A stretch of 56,161 bases of DNA, taken from Phycisphaerales bacterium (GTDB lineage: Bacteria; Planctomycetota; Phycisphaerae; Phycisphaerales; UBA1924). The translations under genes were made by a program, and so were the position numbers. Shown here one piece after another: positions 24,301 through 31,798 of this stretch. Where the stretch lies: contig JALUWX010000058.1 in assembly GCA_027019265.1 (NCBI GenBank), positions 1 to 56,161 of the forward strand, given 5' to 3'. Each line of letters begins with the position of its first letter. Positions within the stretch are counted from its first letter, which is position 1. The notes below the pieces were generated by a model. It did not search any database, was not told the origin of the DNA, and saw only the letters and a program-made list of their open reading frames with translations.

Positions 24301-24421
24301 CGGGTTCGGCATGTCCGGCGTCGGCTCCAAAGCGGGAGGCCCTGACTACCTCCACCAGTTCGTCGAACCCCGCGCCTGCGCCGAGAACACCATGCGCCGA
24401 GGGTTCGCGCCCGAGCTCTAA
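21359..24421 (+). CDS. putA: Bifunctional proline dehydrogenase / glutamate-semialdehyde dehydrogenase PutA
   Basis: A 1,020-residue enzyme that oxidises proline to glutamate. The proline dehydrogenase (FAD, TIM barrel) spans about residues 70-460 and includes VNVSIKVSSL, NFDMEHYELKDLT, VRLVKGAYWDFE and the ALELQMLNGMAD region. The aldehyde dehydrogenase half spans about 510-1010, with the NAD/catalytic elements ISPWNFPLAICTGM, Glu773 (CEMGGKNAV) and nucleophile Cys807 (GQKCSACSR). There is no N-terminal ribbon-helix-helix, so it is not a self-regulating PutA. GGAGG precedes the ATG. Its stop overlaps that of the convergent low-GC gene. Confidence 0.95.
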   Translation: MAWFGRKGKESGTRTTTPAEPPMRAHAGAPPMHEPRAALDPEREARIMELGSELLDKARDHKSGVLSKQFYQDKLMDWSMKDHDFKIQMFRFVDAFPVLTTPEMIHDHLVDYMTQPGVNPPPGMNIALAAGGIAKTMAAKTISSQIKNMASNFIAGTDAADALPKLGKLWKNGIAFSVDLLGEACVSNAEADMYQAKYLDLVENLVGDASAWEPNPRLEKDHLGTVPRVNVSIKVSSLCAQFDPIAPESAINDFTTRAAPIFEAAKRNGVLINFDMEHYELKDLTLDAFMHCCEQHDFEAGLAMQAYLKSGVDDARRICEWARTTGRVVTVRLVKGAYWDFETIHAEQEGWPCPVWNEKWQTDKCFEDMVSVFLDHCPTEPGQGGVKLALGSHNVRSIAAALTGLERRGLPIEALELQMLNGMADQLKHAAADMGIRVREYVPVGEMIPGMAYLVRRLLENTSNESWLKAGFLDNADTAQLLAAPSSQATGAPKADLASMAPERHELSPADPHVGDGRPFYTEPMRDFAEHWQRDAFQGAMEYAGIPEVLNDRTPDQAKAMVDKANAAFPKWRDFDPHKRAEVLVSTARMMRERRDELAAIVCREAKKTWREADADVCEAIDFCEYYARLAPSLFEPKRLGKFIGELDQLWYQPRGVACVISPWNFPLAICTGMTTAALVTGNTVIVKPAEQTPGIAKIMFDMLTRALEQVGAPKDVLHFCPAPGETTGASLVRDPRVALIAFTGSKAVGLDIIKAAGVTPEEQPFVKRVVCEMGGKNAVIVDASADLDEAVLGVRYSAFGFQGQKCSACSRAIIVDPEGPNGRAITTFIERLTQATKTLVLGASDDPNTDVSPVIDAEAASNIRRHIETAKSEGLTQLVGDSDFNIPSIDNLIAPHIFGGVTPSHTLAQQEVFGPVLAIMHASSFDEALKIANDHPYKLTGGVFTRKPTHIERAKREFRVGNLYINRGCTGALVGRQPFGGFGMSGVGSKAGGPDYLHQFVEPRACAENTMRRGFAPEL

Positions 24422-24996
24422 ACTGCGAGATGCTTCCGGCGATCGTCAATGTATCGCTTGTGTTTCTCGTTCTCTCGCCTCGCACCAAACAGCAGCCAAG
24501 AGAGCACATCGTCAGGTAGCTCTTTGTGCTCAGGAAACTCATCTGTGTTTTCACGAGCAAATTGAACCACCTTTGCCAACCCATCAAAGTAAGTGGTTGA
24601 CAGCTCGATGTAGTCTTCCTGAATATCCTGTGAAAATGCACCAGACTCTGCTTGCTTGAAGCGGACATTGGCAGGCAACGCACCTTCGTGTGCCAATGCG
24701 CATCTCACGTATGTATAAAATAAATCTTCAACACGCATCACCTCGTCCGGATAGTGCCTCTTATCTGCCCCCGGCACTCTGAGTTCAAAATTTTCCGCAA
24801 TAGCTCCATGAGTGAACACGATCAACTCATCATGCATAAAGGTGTTGAATGCAGTCCGGTCATTGACCCCTGATCCAGATGGGTATCTCTTTCTAGAAGT
24901 TGCGGCAATTGCGACCAGAATGTTCAAGAGAGCGCCATCAAATCTGCCGTTTGCCAACAAGAAGTGCGCATCTTCAAATCGTGCTCGTATAGACAT
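24418..24996 (-). CDS. HEPN-like helical protein, low GC, possible transfer
   Basis: A 192-residue, mostly helical protein, unrecognised by name. YTYVRCALAHEGALP contains Arg98-x4-His103, the RX4-6H pattern of HEPN RNases and nucleotidyltransferase partners; the N-terminal helix pair (ARFEDAHFLLANGRFDGALLN) also fits a HEPN-type bundle, but this is inference. The GC of 24421-25000 is 48% by hand count (279 of 580), against about 63% nearby, with more use of A/T-ending codons. It fits between the putA stop (overlapping) and the prfA stop (10 bases) with no mobile element remnants. A lone HEPN protein could be a defence or toxin fragment. Confidence 0.7.
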   Translation of the reverse strand: MSIRARFEDAHFLLANGRFDGALLNILVAIAATSRKRYPSGSGVNDRTAFNTFMHDELIVFTHGAIAENFELRVPGADKRHYPDEVMRVEDLFYTYVRCALAHEGALPANVRFKQAESGAFSQDIQEDYIELSTTYFDGLAKVVQFARENTDEFPEHKELPDDVLSWLLFGARRENEKHKRYIDDRRKHLAV

Positions 24997-25005
24997 AGCT
25001 GTTGA

Positions 25006-26094
25006 TTATAGTGCCGCCAGCTTCGCCACCACATCGCGCTCGATCAGCGCGTCGATCATGGGATCAAGATCCGCGTCGTCCATCACTTTGTTCGTCTGAT
25101 ACTTCTCGCTCAGACGCTGATCCGACACGATGTTGTCCTGGTACCGGTACACCCGGATCTTCTCCGAGCGCTGACCCGTCCCGATCTGGTCCCGACGGGC
25201 CGCGTCCCGTTCCTGCGCCGCTTTCGCGCGCTCGAGCTCGTACACCCGCGCCATCAGGAGCCGACGTGCTTTCTCGCGGTTCGCGAGCTGGGACTTGCTC
25301 TCCTGCATCCGCACCTCGATCCCCGTCGGCTCATGGATCAACTGGACGGCCGTCGCGACCTTGTTCACGTTCTGACCCCCGGGACCCTGAGCCGTCGTGA
25401 TGTGCTCGACAACGTCCTTGTTCCAGTCGATCGAGACATCGACGTCCTCGGGCTCAGGGAGCACCGCGACCGTGCACGTGCTCGTGTGGATCCGTCCCTG
25501 GGTCTCTGTTGCCGGAACACGCTTGACCGAGTGCACCCCGGCCTCGAACCCCAAACGCTGGAACACCCCCTCCCCACGGATGTTCACCACCGCATGACGG
25601 ACCCCCCCGACACTCGGATCCGTATCGAGCTCAAGCTCCTCAACGCTCCACCCTTTCGACTGCGCGTACCGCGCGTACACACCCAGCAGATCCCGCGCCC
25701 ACAAACCCGCTTCATCTCCCCCCGTGCCCGCGCGGACCTCGAGGATCACCGACCCGATGGAGCGTTCATCGCTCGTCACCAGCTCTCGTTTGATCGCTTC
25801 GATGGACTCCGCCGCGCGTCGCTCCACACCCGGGAGCTCCTCCCGCGCCATCTGCGCGAGCTCGTCGTCGTCCCCAACGAGCGCTTCGCGGAGCTCGTCC
25901 GCTTCGCTGAGCAGCGCTTTGTACTCCGAGTAGCTCGACACCACATCGTCCAGCGCCGATCGCTTGATCGACAGCGCCCGGACCTTGGTGTGATCGCTCA
26001 ACACCTCGGGGTCCTCGAGCTGCACGACAAGATCCGCGTGGGTGCGCGCGATCTCGTCCAGCTTCGCGATGAGTGTCTCGTCGGTGTTCGTCAT
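25006..26094 (-). CDS. prfA: Peptide chain release factor 1
   Basis: A 362-residue class I release factor. The peptidyl-tRNA hydrolysis motif GGQ is in AQGPGGQNVNKV, and the stop-codon-reading PxT tripeptide of RF1 is present as PAT in KRVPATETQGRIHTS. The N-terminal coiled-coil region and C-terminal QRSEKIRVYRYQDN block are also present. The frame extends to 26184, but the ATG at 26094 (MTNTDETL) is used because the longer version would overlap the DUF899 gene by 65 bases; no clear Shine-Dalgarno is seen. It is 25 bases downstream of the DUF899 gene on the same strand, so the two may be co-transcribed. Confidence 0.95.
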   Translation of the reverse strand: MTNTDETLIAKLDEIARTHADLVVQLEDPEVLSDHTKVRALSIKRSALDDVVSSYSEYKALLSEADELREALVGDDDELAQMAREELPGVERRAAESIEAIKRELVTSDERSIGSVILEVRAGTGGDEAGLWARDLLGVYARYAQSKGWSVEELELDTDPSVGGVRHAVVNIRGEGVFQRLGFEAGVHSVKRVPATETQGRIHTSTCTVAVLPEPEDVDVSIDWNKDVVEHITTAQGPGGQNVNKVATAVQLIHEPTGIEVRMQESKSQLANREKARRLLMARVYELERAKAAQERDAARRDQIGTGQRSEKIRVYRYQDNIVSDQRLSEKYQTNKVMDDADLDPMIDALIERDVVAKLAAL

Positions 26095-26119
26095 CAGCAA
26101 CCGACAGGGTACGCGCGTC

Positions 26120-26725
26120 TCAGGAACAACAGCACGAACCGGACGAACAACTCCCCGGCCCACCGTGCCTGGGCTCCCAGTCACCCTTCCCGCCCTTGAT
26201 CAGGTCCAGCATCGGCCAGACCCCGCAGAAGTCATCGCCCGGCCCGAACGGCGCATGACCCGTCCGGACGATCGACCCGTCCGCTTGCTTGTGGAACGCG
26301 CTGATCCCCGGCCAGGCCATCCCGTCCTCACCCCGGTACCCCATCGCCTCCGCAAACCCGGATCCGTTCCCAGACACCACGGGGTACGTCCATCCGCGCT
26401 CCTTCGCGAACGCGCCCGCAACCTCCGGCGCATCGTCCGAGCACAGCACGAACCCGCACCGCTCCATCACATGCGGCGCGAGCCCGATGAACCCGTCCCC
26501 CCAGAGCGAGCAGTAGTTGCAGTGCTTCCCCATGTTGTGGACGACGAGCAGCTCCGTCTTGTCCCCGAACAGCTCGGAGAGCTTCACCTCCGACCCATCC
26601 GTCCTCCGGAGCACCCAGTCCTCGACGGGCTGGTCCGGGAGCTCCTGCATCGCGCTCCGGAACCGGTCCTTCGCTTCGATGACCTCTTTCAGCATCGCCT
26701 GCACATCGCTCGCTTGGGTCGCCAC
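26120..26725 (-). CDS. DUF899-family thioredoxin-fold protein with Cys-rich tail
   Basis: A 201-residue protein of the DUF899 thioredoxin-like family. VVHNMGKHCNYCSLWGDGF has the Cys69-x-x-Cys72 pair, and the DAPEVAGAFAKERGW and FHKQADGSIVRTGHAPFG blocks follow. The last 11 residues (GSCSSGSCCCS) hold four cysteines in a glycine/serine context, suggestive of metal or thiol chemistry. These proteins are predicted dithiol-disulfide oxidoreductases; the substrate is unknown. The gene is 25 bases upstream of prfA, same strand, and 31 bases downstream of the ABC permease gene, so the four genes from ABC ATPase to prfA could form one transcript. Confidence 0.88.
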   Translation of the reverse strand: MATQASDVQAMLKEVIEAKDRFRSAMQELPDQPVEDWVLRRTDGSEVKLSELFGDKTELLVVHNMGKHCNYCSLWGDGFIGLAPHVMERCGFVLCSDDAPEVAGAFAKERGWTYPVVSGNGSGFAEAMGYRGEDGMAWPGISAFHKQADGSIVRTGHAPFGPGDDFCGVWPMLDLIKGGKGDWEPRHGGPGSCSSGSCCCS

Positions 26726-26756
26726 GGGTTCGCTCCTTGGGTGAGATTCGTGGGGA

Positions 26757-28169
26757 TTACGCCATCCGGATCCACTTGATCAGGGTCTTGAAGTTCGGGG
26801 GCTTCCCGAACATCAGCAGTCCGACACGGAAGATCTTCGCCGCGAGCCAGAGGAACACGACGACGGCGACCAGGTTCACCCCGATGGTCGCCGCGATCTG
26901 CCACGCTGGGGGTGGGTCGGTCGAAGACACACGCATGATCATGATGAACGGCGAGATCGGGGGGATGAAGCTGCTCACCGTCGAGAGCGTCGAGTTCGGG
27001 CTCCGGACCACGGGCATGAAGAAGAAGTACGGGATCATCATCATGAGCATGACCGGGGTCATGAGCGACTGCGCCTCGCGCATGTCGTTCACCGCGGACC
27101 CGATCGCGGCCATGAACGAAGCCAGCATGAAATACGCGAGCAGGAAATACACGAAGATCAGCGCCAGCATCCCCACACTCACAAAGTCAGCGAGCGCGAA
27201 CGCGATGAGCGCCGTCACCCCGAGCGAGGAATAGATCAAGAGCAAGGACGATCCGACCATGAGCTGACCCACGATCTTCCCCGTCATCAGTTCCATCGGG
27301 GAGCACGCGCTGAGCAGCACCTCGACGACCCGGTTCGACTTCTCCTCGATCGTCGTCGTCAGCAGGTACTGCCCCCCCGTCATCGTCGCGATGATCAGCA
27401 GCACCAGCGACACCACGGGGATCAGGAACGTCGCGATCCCGGAGGACTCGTCCCGCTCCCCTTCCTCCGTGATCTCCTTGCTGTCGCGCTTCGCCACGGA
27501 GAAGATCTCGTTGATCTGACCACGATCGATCCCGGCGTTGTCGTACCGACGTTCCCGGATCGACCAGCGCACCGCGTCCTCGATCTCCCCCACCGTCTCC
27601 TCGTTGAGCTTCGGACGGAAGAACGCCTGGTACGACCCGTACCCTTCGTCCGCGTTCGCTTTGGTAGCCGCATCCGCATCGACCTCGACGACGGCCAGCA
27701 CCTTGTCCATCGGGTCCTGGATCGCGAGCTCGCCCGTGATCTGCTTCCGGATATCGCCCTTGATCTCCTCGACGTCCGCATCGGGCGCCGTCTCGACAAC
27801 CCGGAACTCCGGGATCGTCACCATCGCCGCCGCTTGATCCACGGACCCCGTGATCCGTTCGCCGGCCGCCTTCCCCATGATCCCCGTGCTGAACTCCGCG
27901 ACCCGTCGTGCCGTCTCCGCGCGTCGCGCCCGGATCTCGTCCGGGCTCAGGTACCCGACCATCTCGTCGTACACCTCCCCCGAACGATCGAGCACGTAGA
28001 TCGTCCCCTTGTCCGCCGGGGGCTGCGCCGAAGCCGCAAGGATCGCGATGAGCGGGATGAGCGCCGCCATCACCGCCGGGATCACGAGCGCCCCGATGAT
28101 GAAGCCCTTGGTGATCGCCGTGGACGTGAACTCGCGCCCCGCGACCCGTGAGATCTTCCAAAGATTCAT
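26757..28169 (-). CDS. ABC-2 type exporter permease (NatB-like)
   Basis: A 470-residue membrane permease. It has one N-terminal helix (FIIGALVIPAVMAALIPLIAIL), a large extracytoplasmic domain (about residues 50-250), and then five or six helices, beginning with TFLIPVVSLVLLIIATMTGG. The TTTIEEKSNRVVEVLLSACS segment is diagnostic for the NatB/ABC-2 family, which exports small molecules or ions (Na+ in Bacillus). The ATG overlaps the stop of the ABC ATPase gene (ATGA), so the two are translationally coupled. The substrate cannot be told from sequence. Confidence 0.9.
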   Translation of the reverse strand: MNLWKISRVAGREFTSTAITKGFIIGALVIPAVMAALIPLIAILAASAQPPADKGTIYVLDRSGEVYDEMVGYLSPDEIRARRAETARRVAEFSTGIMGKAAGERITGSVDQAAAMVTIPEFRVVETAPDADVEEIKGDIRKQITGELAIQDPMDKVLAVVEVDADAATKANADEGYGSYQAFFRPKLNEETVGEIEDAVRWSIRERRYDNAGIDRGQINEIFSVAKRDSKEITEEGERDESSGIATFLIPVVSLVLLIIATMTGGQYLLTTTIEEKSNRVVEVLLSACSPMELMTGKIVGQLMVGSSLLLIYSSLGVTALIAFALADFVSVGMLALIFVYFLLAYFMLASFMAAIGSAVNDMREAQSLMTPVMLMMMIPYFFFMPVVRSPNSTLSTVSSFIPPISPFIMIMRVSSTDPPPAWQIAATIGVNLVAVVVFLWLAAKIFRVGLLMFGKPPNFKTLIKWIRMA

Positions 28170-29158
28170 GACGCGCCCCCTTCCGCACCCTCATCGCCCT
28201 GTTCGCCGGCCAGGATCTGCGCCCGGACCAACGCCGGATCCGCATGATTCTCGTCACCCGTCACGATCCGCACGAACACGTCCTCCAACGTCGGTCTCTT
28301 GATCTCGATGCTGTTCACGCGCGTGGCGCCGATCAATCGGGTCATCGCCTCGTGCGGATCCACACCATCGCGCAGCGCGATCTCGTGCACCCCGTCCTTG
28401 AGCAGCGCATGGTCCACCCCATCGACCCGCGCGATGGACTCGGAGTGATCCCCCGACTCCGCCGTCTCCATGTGGATCCGTCGCGGATCGAACCGAGCCC
28501 GGATATCCCCGAGCGTGTCGTCGAGCACCTTGCGTCCCTGGTGGATCATCACGATGTGGTCGCAGATCGACTCCGCTTGGTGCATCACGTGGGTCGAGAA
28601 GATCACCGTCCGACCGTTGCTGTGCTGTTCGTTGATCAGATCCCGGAGCAGCCGCATGTTCACGGGGTCCAGCCCCGAGAAGGGCTCGTCCAAGATCAAC
28701 AGATCGGGCTCGTGCAAAACACTCGCGATGAACTGCACCTTCTGCTGCATGCCCTTCGACAGCTCTTCGCACTTCTTCTTCGCGACATCAGCGAGCTCGA
28801 CGCGCTCGAGCCAGTCCATCACCTTGGGCTTCAGACCACGCGCGTCGAGCCCCTTGAGCCGACCCATGTGGGTGAGGAACGCCGCGACCTTCATCTTCTT
28901 GTACACCCCCCGCTCCTCCGGGAGGTACCCGATCCGGTCCTTCGACTCGACGGCCGACTTCTTCCCGAGCACCGAGAGCGCCCCGGAATCCGGAAACAGG
29001 ATCGACATGATCATCCGGATCGTCGTCGTCTTCCCGGCCCCGTTCGGACCGATGAATCCGTACAACGAGCCCTCGGGGATCGACAGATCGATCCCCTCCA
29101 CAGCGACCTTGCGCCCGAAGGTTTTGCGCACCGAGTTCATCTGGACCGCGTCTGACAT
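28166..29158 (-). CDS. ABC transporter ATP-binding protein (NatA-like)
   Basis: A 330-residue ABC ATPase: Walker A GPNGAGKTT, signature LSKGMQQKVQ, Walker B LLILDEPFSGLD, and the switch histidine in IFSTHVMHQ. The C-terminal extension (about residues 215-330) is the DUF4162-like region common in NatA-type ATPases. The frame extends to 29308, but the ATG at 29158 has GAGGAT 7 bases upstream and starts the typical MSDAVQMNSVRKTFG strand. It pairs with the permease gene that overlaps it, and together they form an exporter. Confidence 0.93.
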   Translation of the reverse strand: MSDAVQMNSVRKTFGRKVAVEGIDLSIPEGSLYGFIGPNGAGKTTTIRMIMSILFPDSGALSVLGKKSAVESKDRIGYLPEERGVYKKMKVAAFLTHMGRLKGLDARGLKPKVMDWLERVELADVAKKKCEELSKGMQQKVQFIASVLHEPDLLILDEPFSGLDPVNMRLLRDLINEQHSNGRTVIFSTHVMHQAESICDHIVMIHQGRKVLDDTLGDIRARFDPRRIHMETAESGDHSESIARVDGVDHALLKDGVHEIALRDGVDPHEAMTRLIGATRVNSIEIKRPTLEDVFVRIVTGDENHADPALVRAQILAGEQGDEGAEGGAS

Positions 29159-29320
29159 TGAAATCCTCACCGAGAGTGCATGCGTGATCGAGTATACCTC
29201 CGACTCAGCTCGATCGATGCACCCTTCCCCGCTGCTTCTCTCCTTGAAATCCAAGAATACAAGCTCCCAATACCATCGAACAGGCATTCCGCCGGACCGA
29301 AAACGCACAGGAAATCGAAC

Positions 29321-29878
29321 ATGATCCGCAACACCGTCCTCACCCTCGCCGCCGCTTCACCCCTCGCGCTCCTGCTCATCGCGGCACCATCGCCGAGCCA
29401 CGAGAGCCCGAACCCGTCCCTCGTCCCCGTTGCCGCACAACCCGAAGACCTCGATCTCGGCGCGATCCTGTTCGAAGCGCTCGAGAACTCCGAGGGCTGT
29501 CTCGGGACCATCGGAGCCCAGACGGGCGAAGGCCACACATGCATCATCGCATGGTTCGAGAACAAACAGGCCGTCGAGACCTGGTACTACTCACGAACAC
29601 ACGCGCGCATGATGCGCATGATGGGATCCGGAACCGATACGAAGCAACCCCTCGAGCACGTGAAGGACGAGACCTCACCCATCATGGTCATGGCGTCCAT
29701 CACCTTCGGTTCCGAGCAGGTCATCCCGGGCACGATCCCCGCGTCACAGATCTCGATCGAGCTCTACACCCCGCTCGATGCGGGCGCATCCGTCAACGGC
29801 CGACTCATGCCAGATGAGATCGTGCTCCCCCACTTCAGCTCGGTCGATGTCCTGAAGGGATCACCCAAGGACGGCTGA
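29321..29878 (+). CDS. Secreted small protein, uncharacterised
   Basis: A 185-residue protein with a hydrophobic N-terminus (LTLAAASPLALLLIAAPSPS) that looks like a signal peptide. The mature part holds EALENSEGCLGTIGAQ, IAWFENKQAVETWYYSRTH and MVMASITFG, an alpha+beta layout like a ferredoxin-fold monooxygenase-type domain, but without recognised catalytic residues. AGGAAA lies before the ATG at 29321. It is divergent from the ABC genes and convergent with rpoD (6 bases between stops). Function unknown. Confidence 0.75.
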   Translation: MIRNTVLTLAAASPLALLLIAAPSPSHESPNPSLVPVAAQPEDLDLGAILFEALENSEGCLGTIGAQTGEGHTCIIAWFENKQAVETWYYSRTHARMMRMMGSGTDTKQPLEHVKDETSPIMVMASITFGSEQVIPGTIPASQISIELYTPLDAGASVNGRLMPDEIVLPHFSSVDVLKGSPKDG

Positions 29879-29884
29879 TCCGGA

Positions 29885-31762
29885 TCATTCTTGGTCACGG
29901 TTGCTGTCCACGAACCCATCAAGCTTGCGCGAACGGACCGGGTGCTGGAGCTTCCGGATCGCTTTCGCTTCCACCTGACGGACCCGCTCGCGCGTCACCT
30001 TGAAGATCCGACCGACCTCCTCGAGCGTGTACGTGTACCCGTCCCCGATCCCGTAGCGGAGCTTGATGATCTCCCGCTCACGGTACGACAGCGTCTTGAG
30101 CACCATCTCGATGCGCTGCTTGAGCGCTTCCTGACCGGCCACCTGGTCCGGGGTTGCCTGGTTCGTGTCCTCGATGAAATCACCGAAATTCGAATCCTCC
30201 GACTCCCCAACAGGACGATCGAGCGACACGGGGTGCTTCGCGATCGAAAGCACGCGCCGGACCTCGGCCGTTGACATCTTCGCGCGTTCCGCGAGTTCGT
30301 CCGGCGTGGGCTCCACACCCGTGCGCTGCTTGATCTCTTTCTGGATGTTCCGCAGACGGGTCATCGTCTCGATCATGTGGACCGGGATCCGGATCGTCCG
30401 CGCGTGATCCGCGATCGCGCGGGTGATCGCTTGACGGATCCACCACGTCGCGTACGTGCTGAACTTGTACCCGCGCTTGTACTCAAACTTGTCCACCGCG
30501 CGCATCAGACCCGTGTTCCCCTCCTGGATCACGTCCAGGAAGCTCAGCCCACGGTTCCGGTACTTCTTCGCGATGGACACGACGAGACGCAGGTTCCCCC
30601 CCGACAGGTCCCGCTTCGACTGCTCGTACTCCCAGAACGCCGTCCCCAGATCCCCCAAACGCTTCTGCAGATCCTCGGGCTCCTCGAGCACCAGCTGACG
30701 GAGCCCGTCGAGCTCCATCCGCATGACCTCGAGGTCTTCCTGGTCGTACTTGTTCGGATAACGAGCGGCCTGGAGCATCTCGTTCTGGAGCGCGTCCATC
30801 TTCTCGCTGATCGACCTGAGCTTGCGCATCAGCGGCACGATCTGACCCGTGCGCAGACACAGCTCCTCGACGAGCGCCGACATCCGACGCCGTCGCGCTT
30901 CGATCTTCGAAACCAGCTCCGTCGCGCGTTTCGTCTCCTTGATCGTCCCGTCGTCCCGGCGCAGCGCATCGAGCTCGGCCCAGTCGCTCCTGTTGAGTTC
31001 CAGAAGCGCACGAAGCGTGGGCAGATTCGACGGAATCCGCGCCATCAGCTTGTCCTTCGCGTTCTCGTCGAGCGTGCTCAGGCGCATCGTCCGATCGAAC
31101 GGGAGATCCCCGCTCGCAACGAGCTCCAGCGTCTCGACCGCGCGAGCCACGATGTAATCGCACTGGAGACAGCGACGGCGGAACACCATCCGGGTCAGCT
31201 CGATCTTCTTCGCGAGACGGACCTCCTCCTCGCGCGTCAGCAAGGGGATCGTCCCCATCTGGCTCAGGTACATCCGAACAGGATCGTCGAGCCGACGATC
31301 CGCCTCGTTCCCCATCGCTTCGTCGAGATCGCGCTGAACGGTCTTGTCGTTCATCGCACGCGCTTCCTCGACGTCAGCACGCGCCTGCTTCAGATCGTTC
31401 GATTCGAGCGTGATCTGACCCGAGAAGTGCGGCGCGTTGATCCGGACGCGCAGCTTCTCGACATCCCCCAGGTCCTCACCACCGCGCACCGACATCGCGC
31501 GGAACTCGGTATCGAGCGAGTGGATGTTCTCGAGCACCCGCGCGTCCCCCGATCGTTTCGCGCGGAACACCCGACCCCGGAACTCCATCTCATCGACGAG
31601 CTCGATCCCGTGCTCATCGATCATCGCGAGCAGCGCATGGACCCGCGCCGTCTCCACGAAATCATCCGGGAGGATGTTGTTCAGCTCTTCGTAGGACAAC
31701 CACCCCCGCGCTTTGCCCGAATCGATCAACGCACTCAACGCTGGGTGAGACATCCCGATCAT
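29885..31762 (-). CDS. rpoD: RNA polymerase primary sigma factor RpoD (sigma-70)
   Basis: A 625-residue group 1 sigma factor. Region 1.2 is around [21 protein letters not shown]; region 2 is [20 protein letters not shown] with [16 protein letters not shown] and [20 protein letters not shown]; region 3 is [16 protein letters not shown]; region 4 is [29 protein letters not shown] long acidic/non-conserved region lies between regions 1.2 and 2. AAGGAG lies 4 bases before the ATG at 31762. The gene is 36 bases downstream of dnaG, as in the bacterial macromolecular synthesis operon, though rpsU is not seen. Confidence 0.97.
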   Translation of the reverse strand: MIGMSHPALSALIDSGKARGWLSYEELNNILPDDFVETARVHALLAMIDEHGIELVDEMEFRGRVFRAKRSGDARVLENIHSLDTEFRAMSVRGGEDLGDVEKLRVRINAPHFSGQITLESNDLKQARADVEEARAMNDKTVQRDLDEAMGNEADRRLDDPVRMYLSQMGTIPLLTREEEVRLAKKIELTRMVFRRRCLQCDYIVARAVETLELVASGDLPFDRTMRLSTLDENAKDKLMARIPSNLPTLRALLELNRSDWAELDALRRDDGTIKETKRATELVSKIEARRRRMSALVEELCLRTGQIVPLMRKLRSISEKMDALQNEMLQAARYPNKYDQEDLEVMRMELDGLRQLVLEEPEDLQKRLGDLGTAFWEYEQSKRDLSGGNLRLVVSIAKKYRNRGLSFLDVIQEGNTGLMRAVDKFEYKRGYKFSTYATWWIRQAITRAIADHARTIRIPVHMIETMTRLRNIQKEIKQRTGVEPTPDELAERAKMSTAEVRRVLSIAKHPVSLDRPVGESEDSNFGDFIEDTNQATPDQVAGQEALKQRIEMVLKTLSYREREIIKLRYGIGDGYTYTLEEVGRIFKVTRERVRQVEAKAIRKLQHPVRSRKLDGFVDSNRDQE

Positions 31763-31798
31763 CTCGCTCCTTCTCCGTTGCCCGGAAGCATATCCGGC

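Noticed and set aside
20336..24355. A minus-strand open frame of 1,339 codons containing ribF
   Set aside because: Only the last 309 codons are ribF; the rest is antisense to putA, which has complete motifs and a good ribosome-binding site. It is a by-product of high-GC codon use.
24418..25000. The low-GC gene as part of a transposon or phage island
   Set aside because: No terminal repeats, integrase or transposase were seen, and the boundaries coincide with the stops of putA and prfA.
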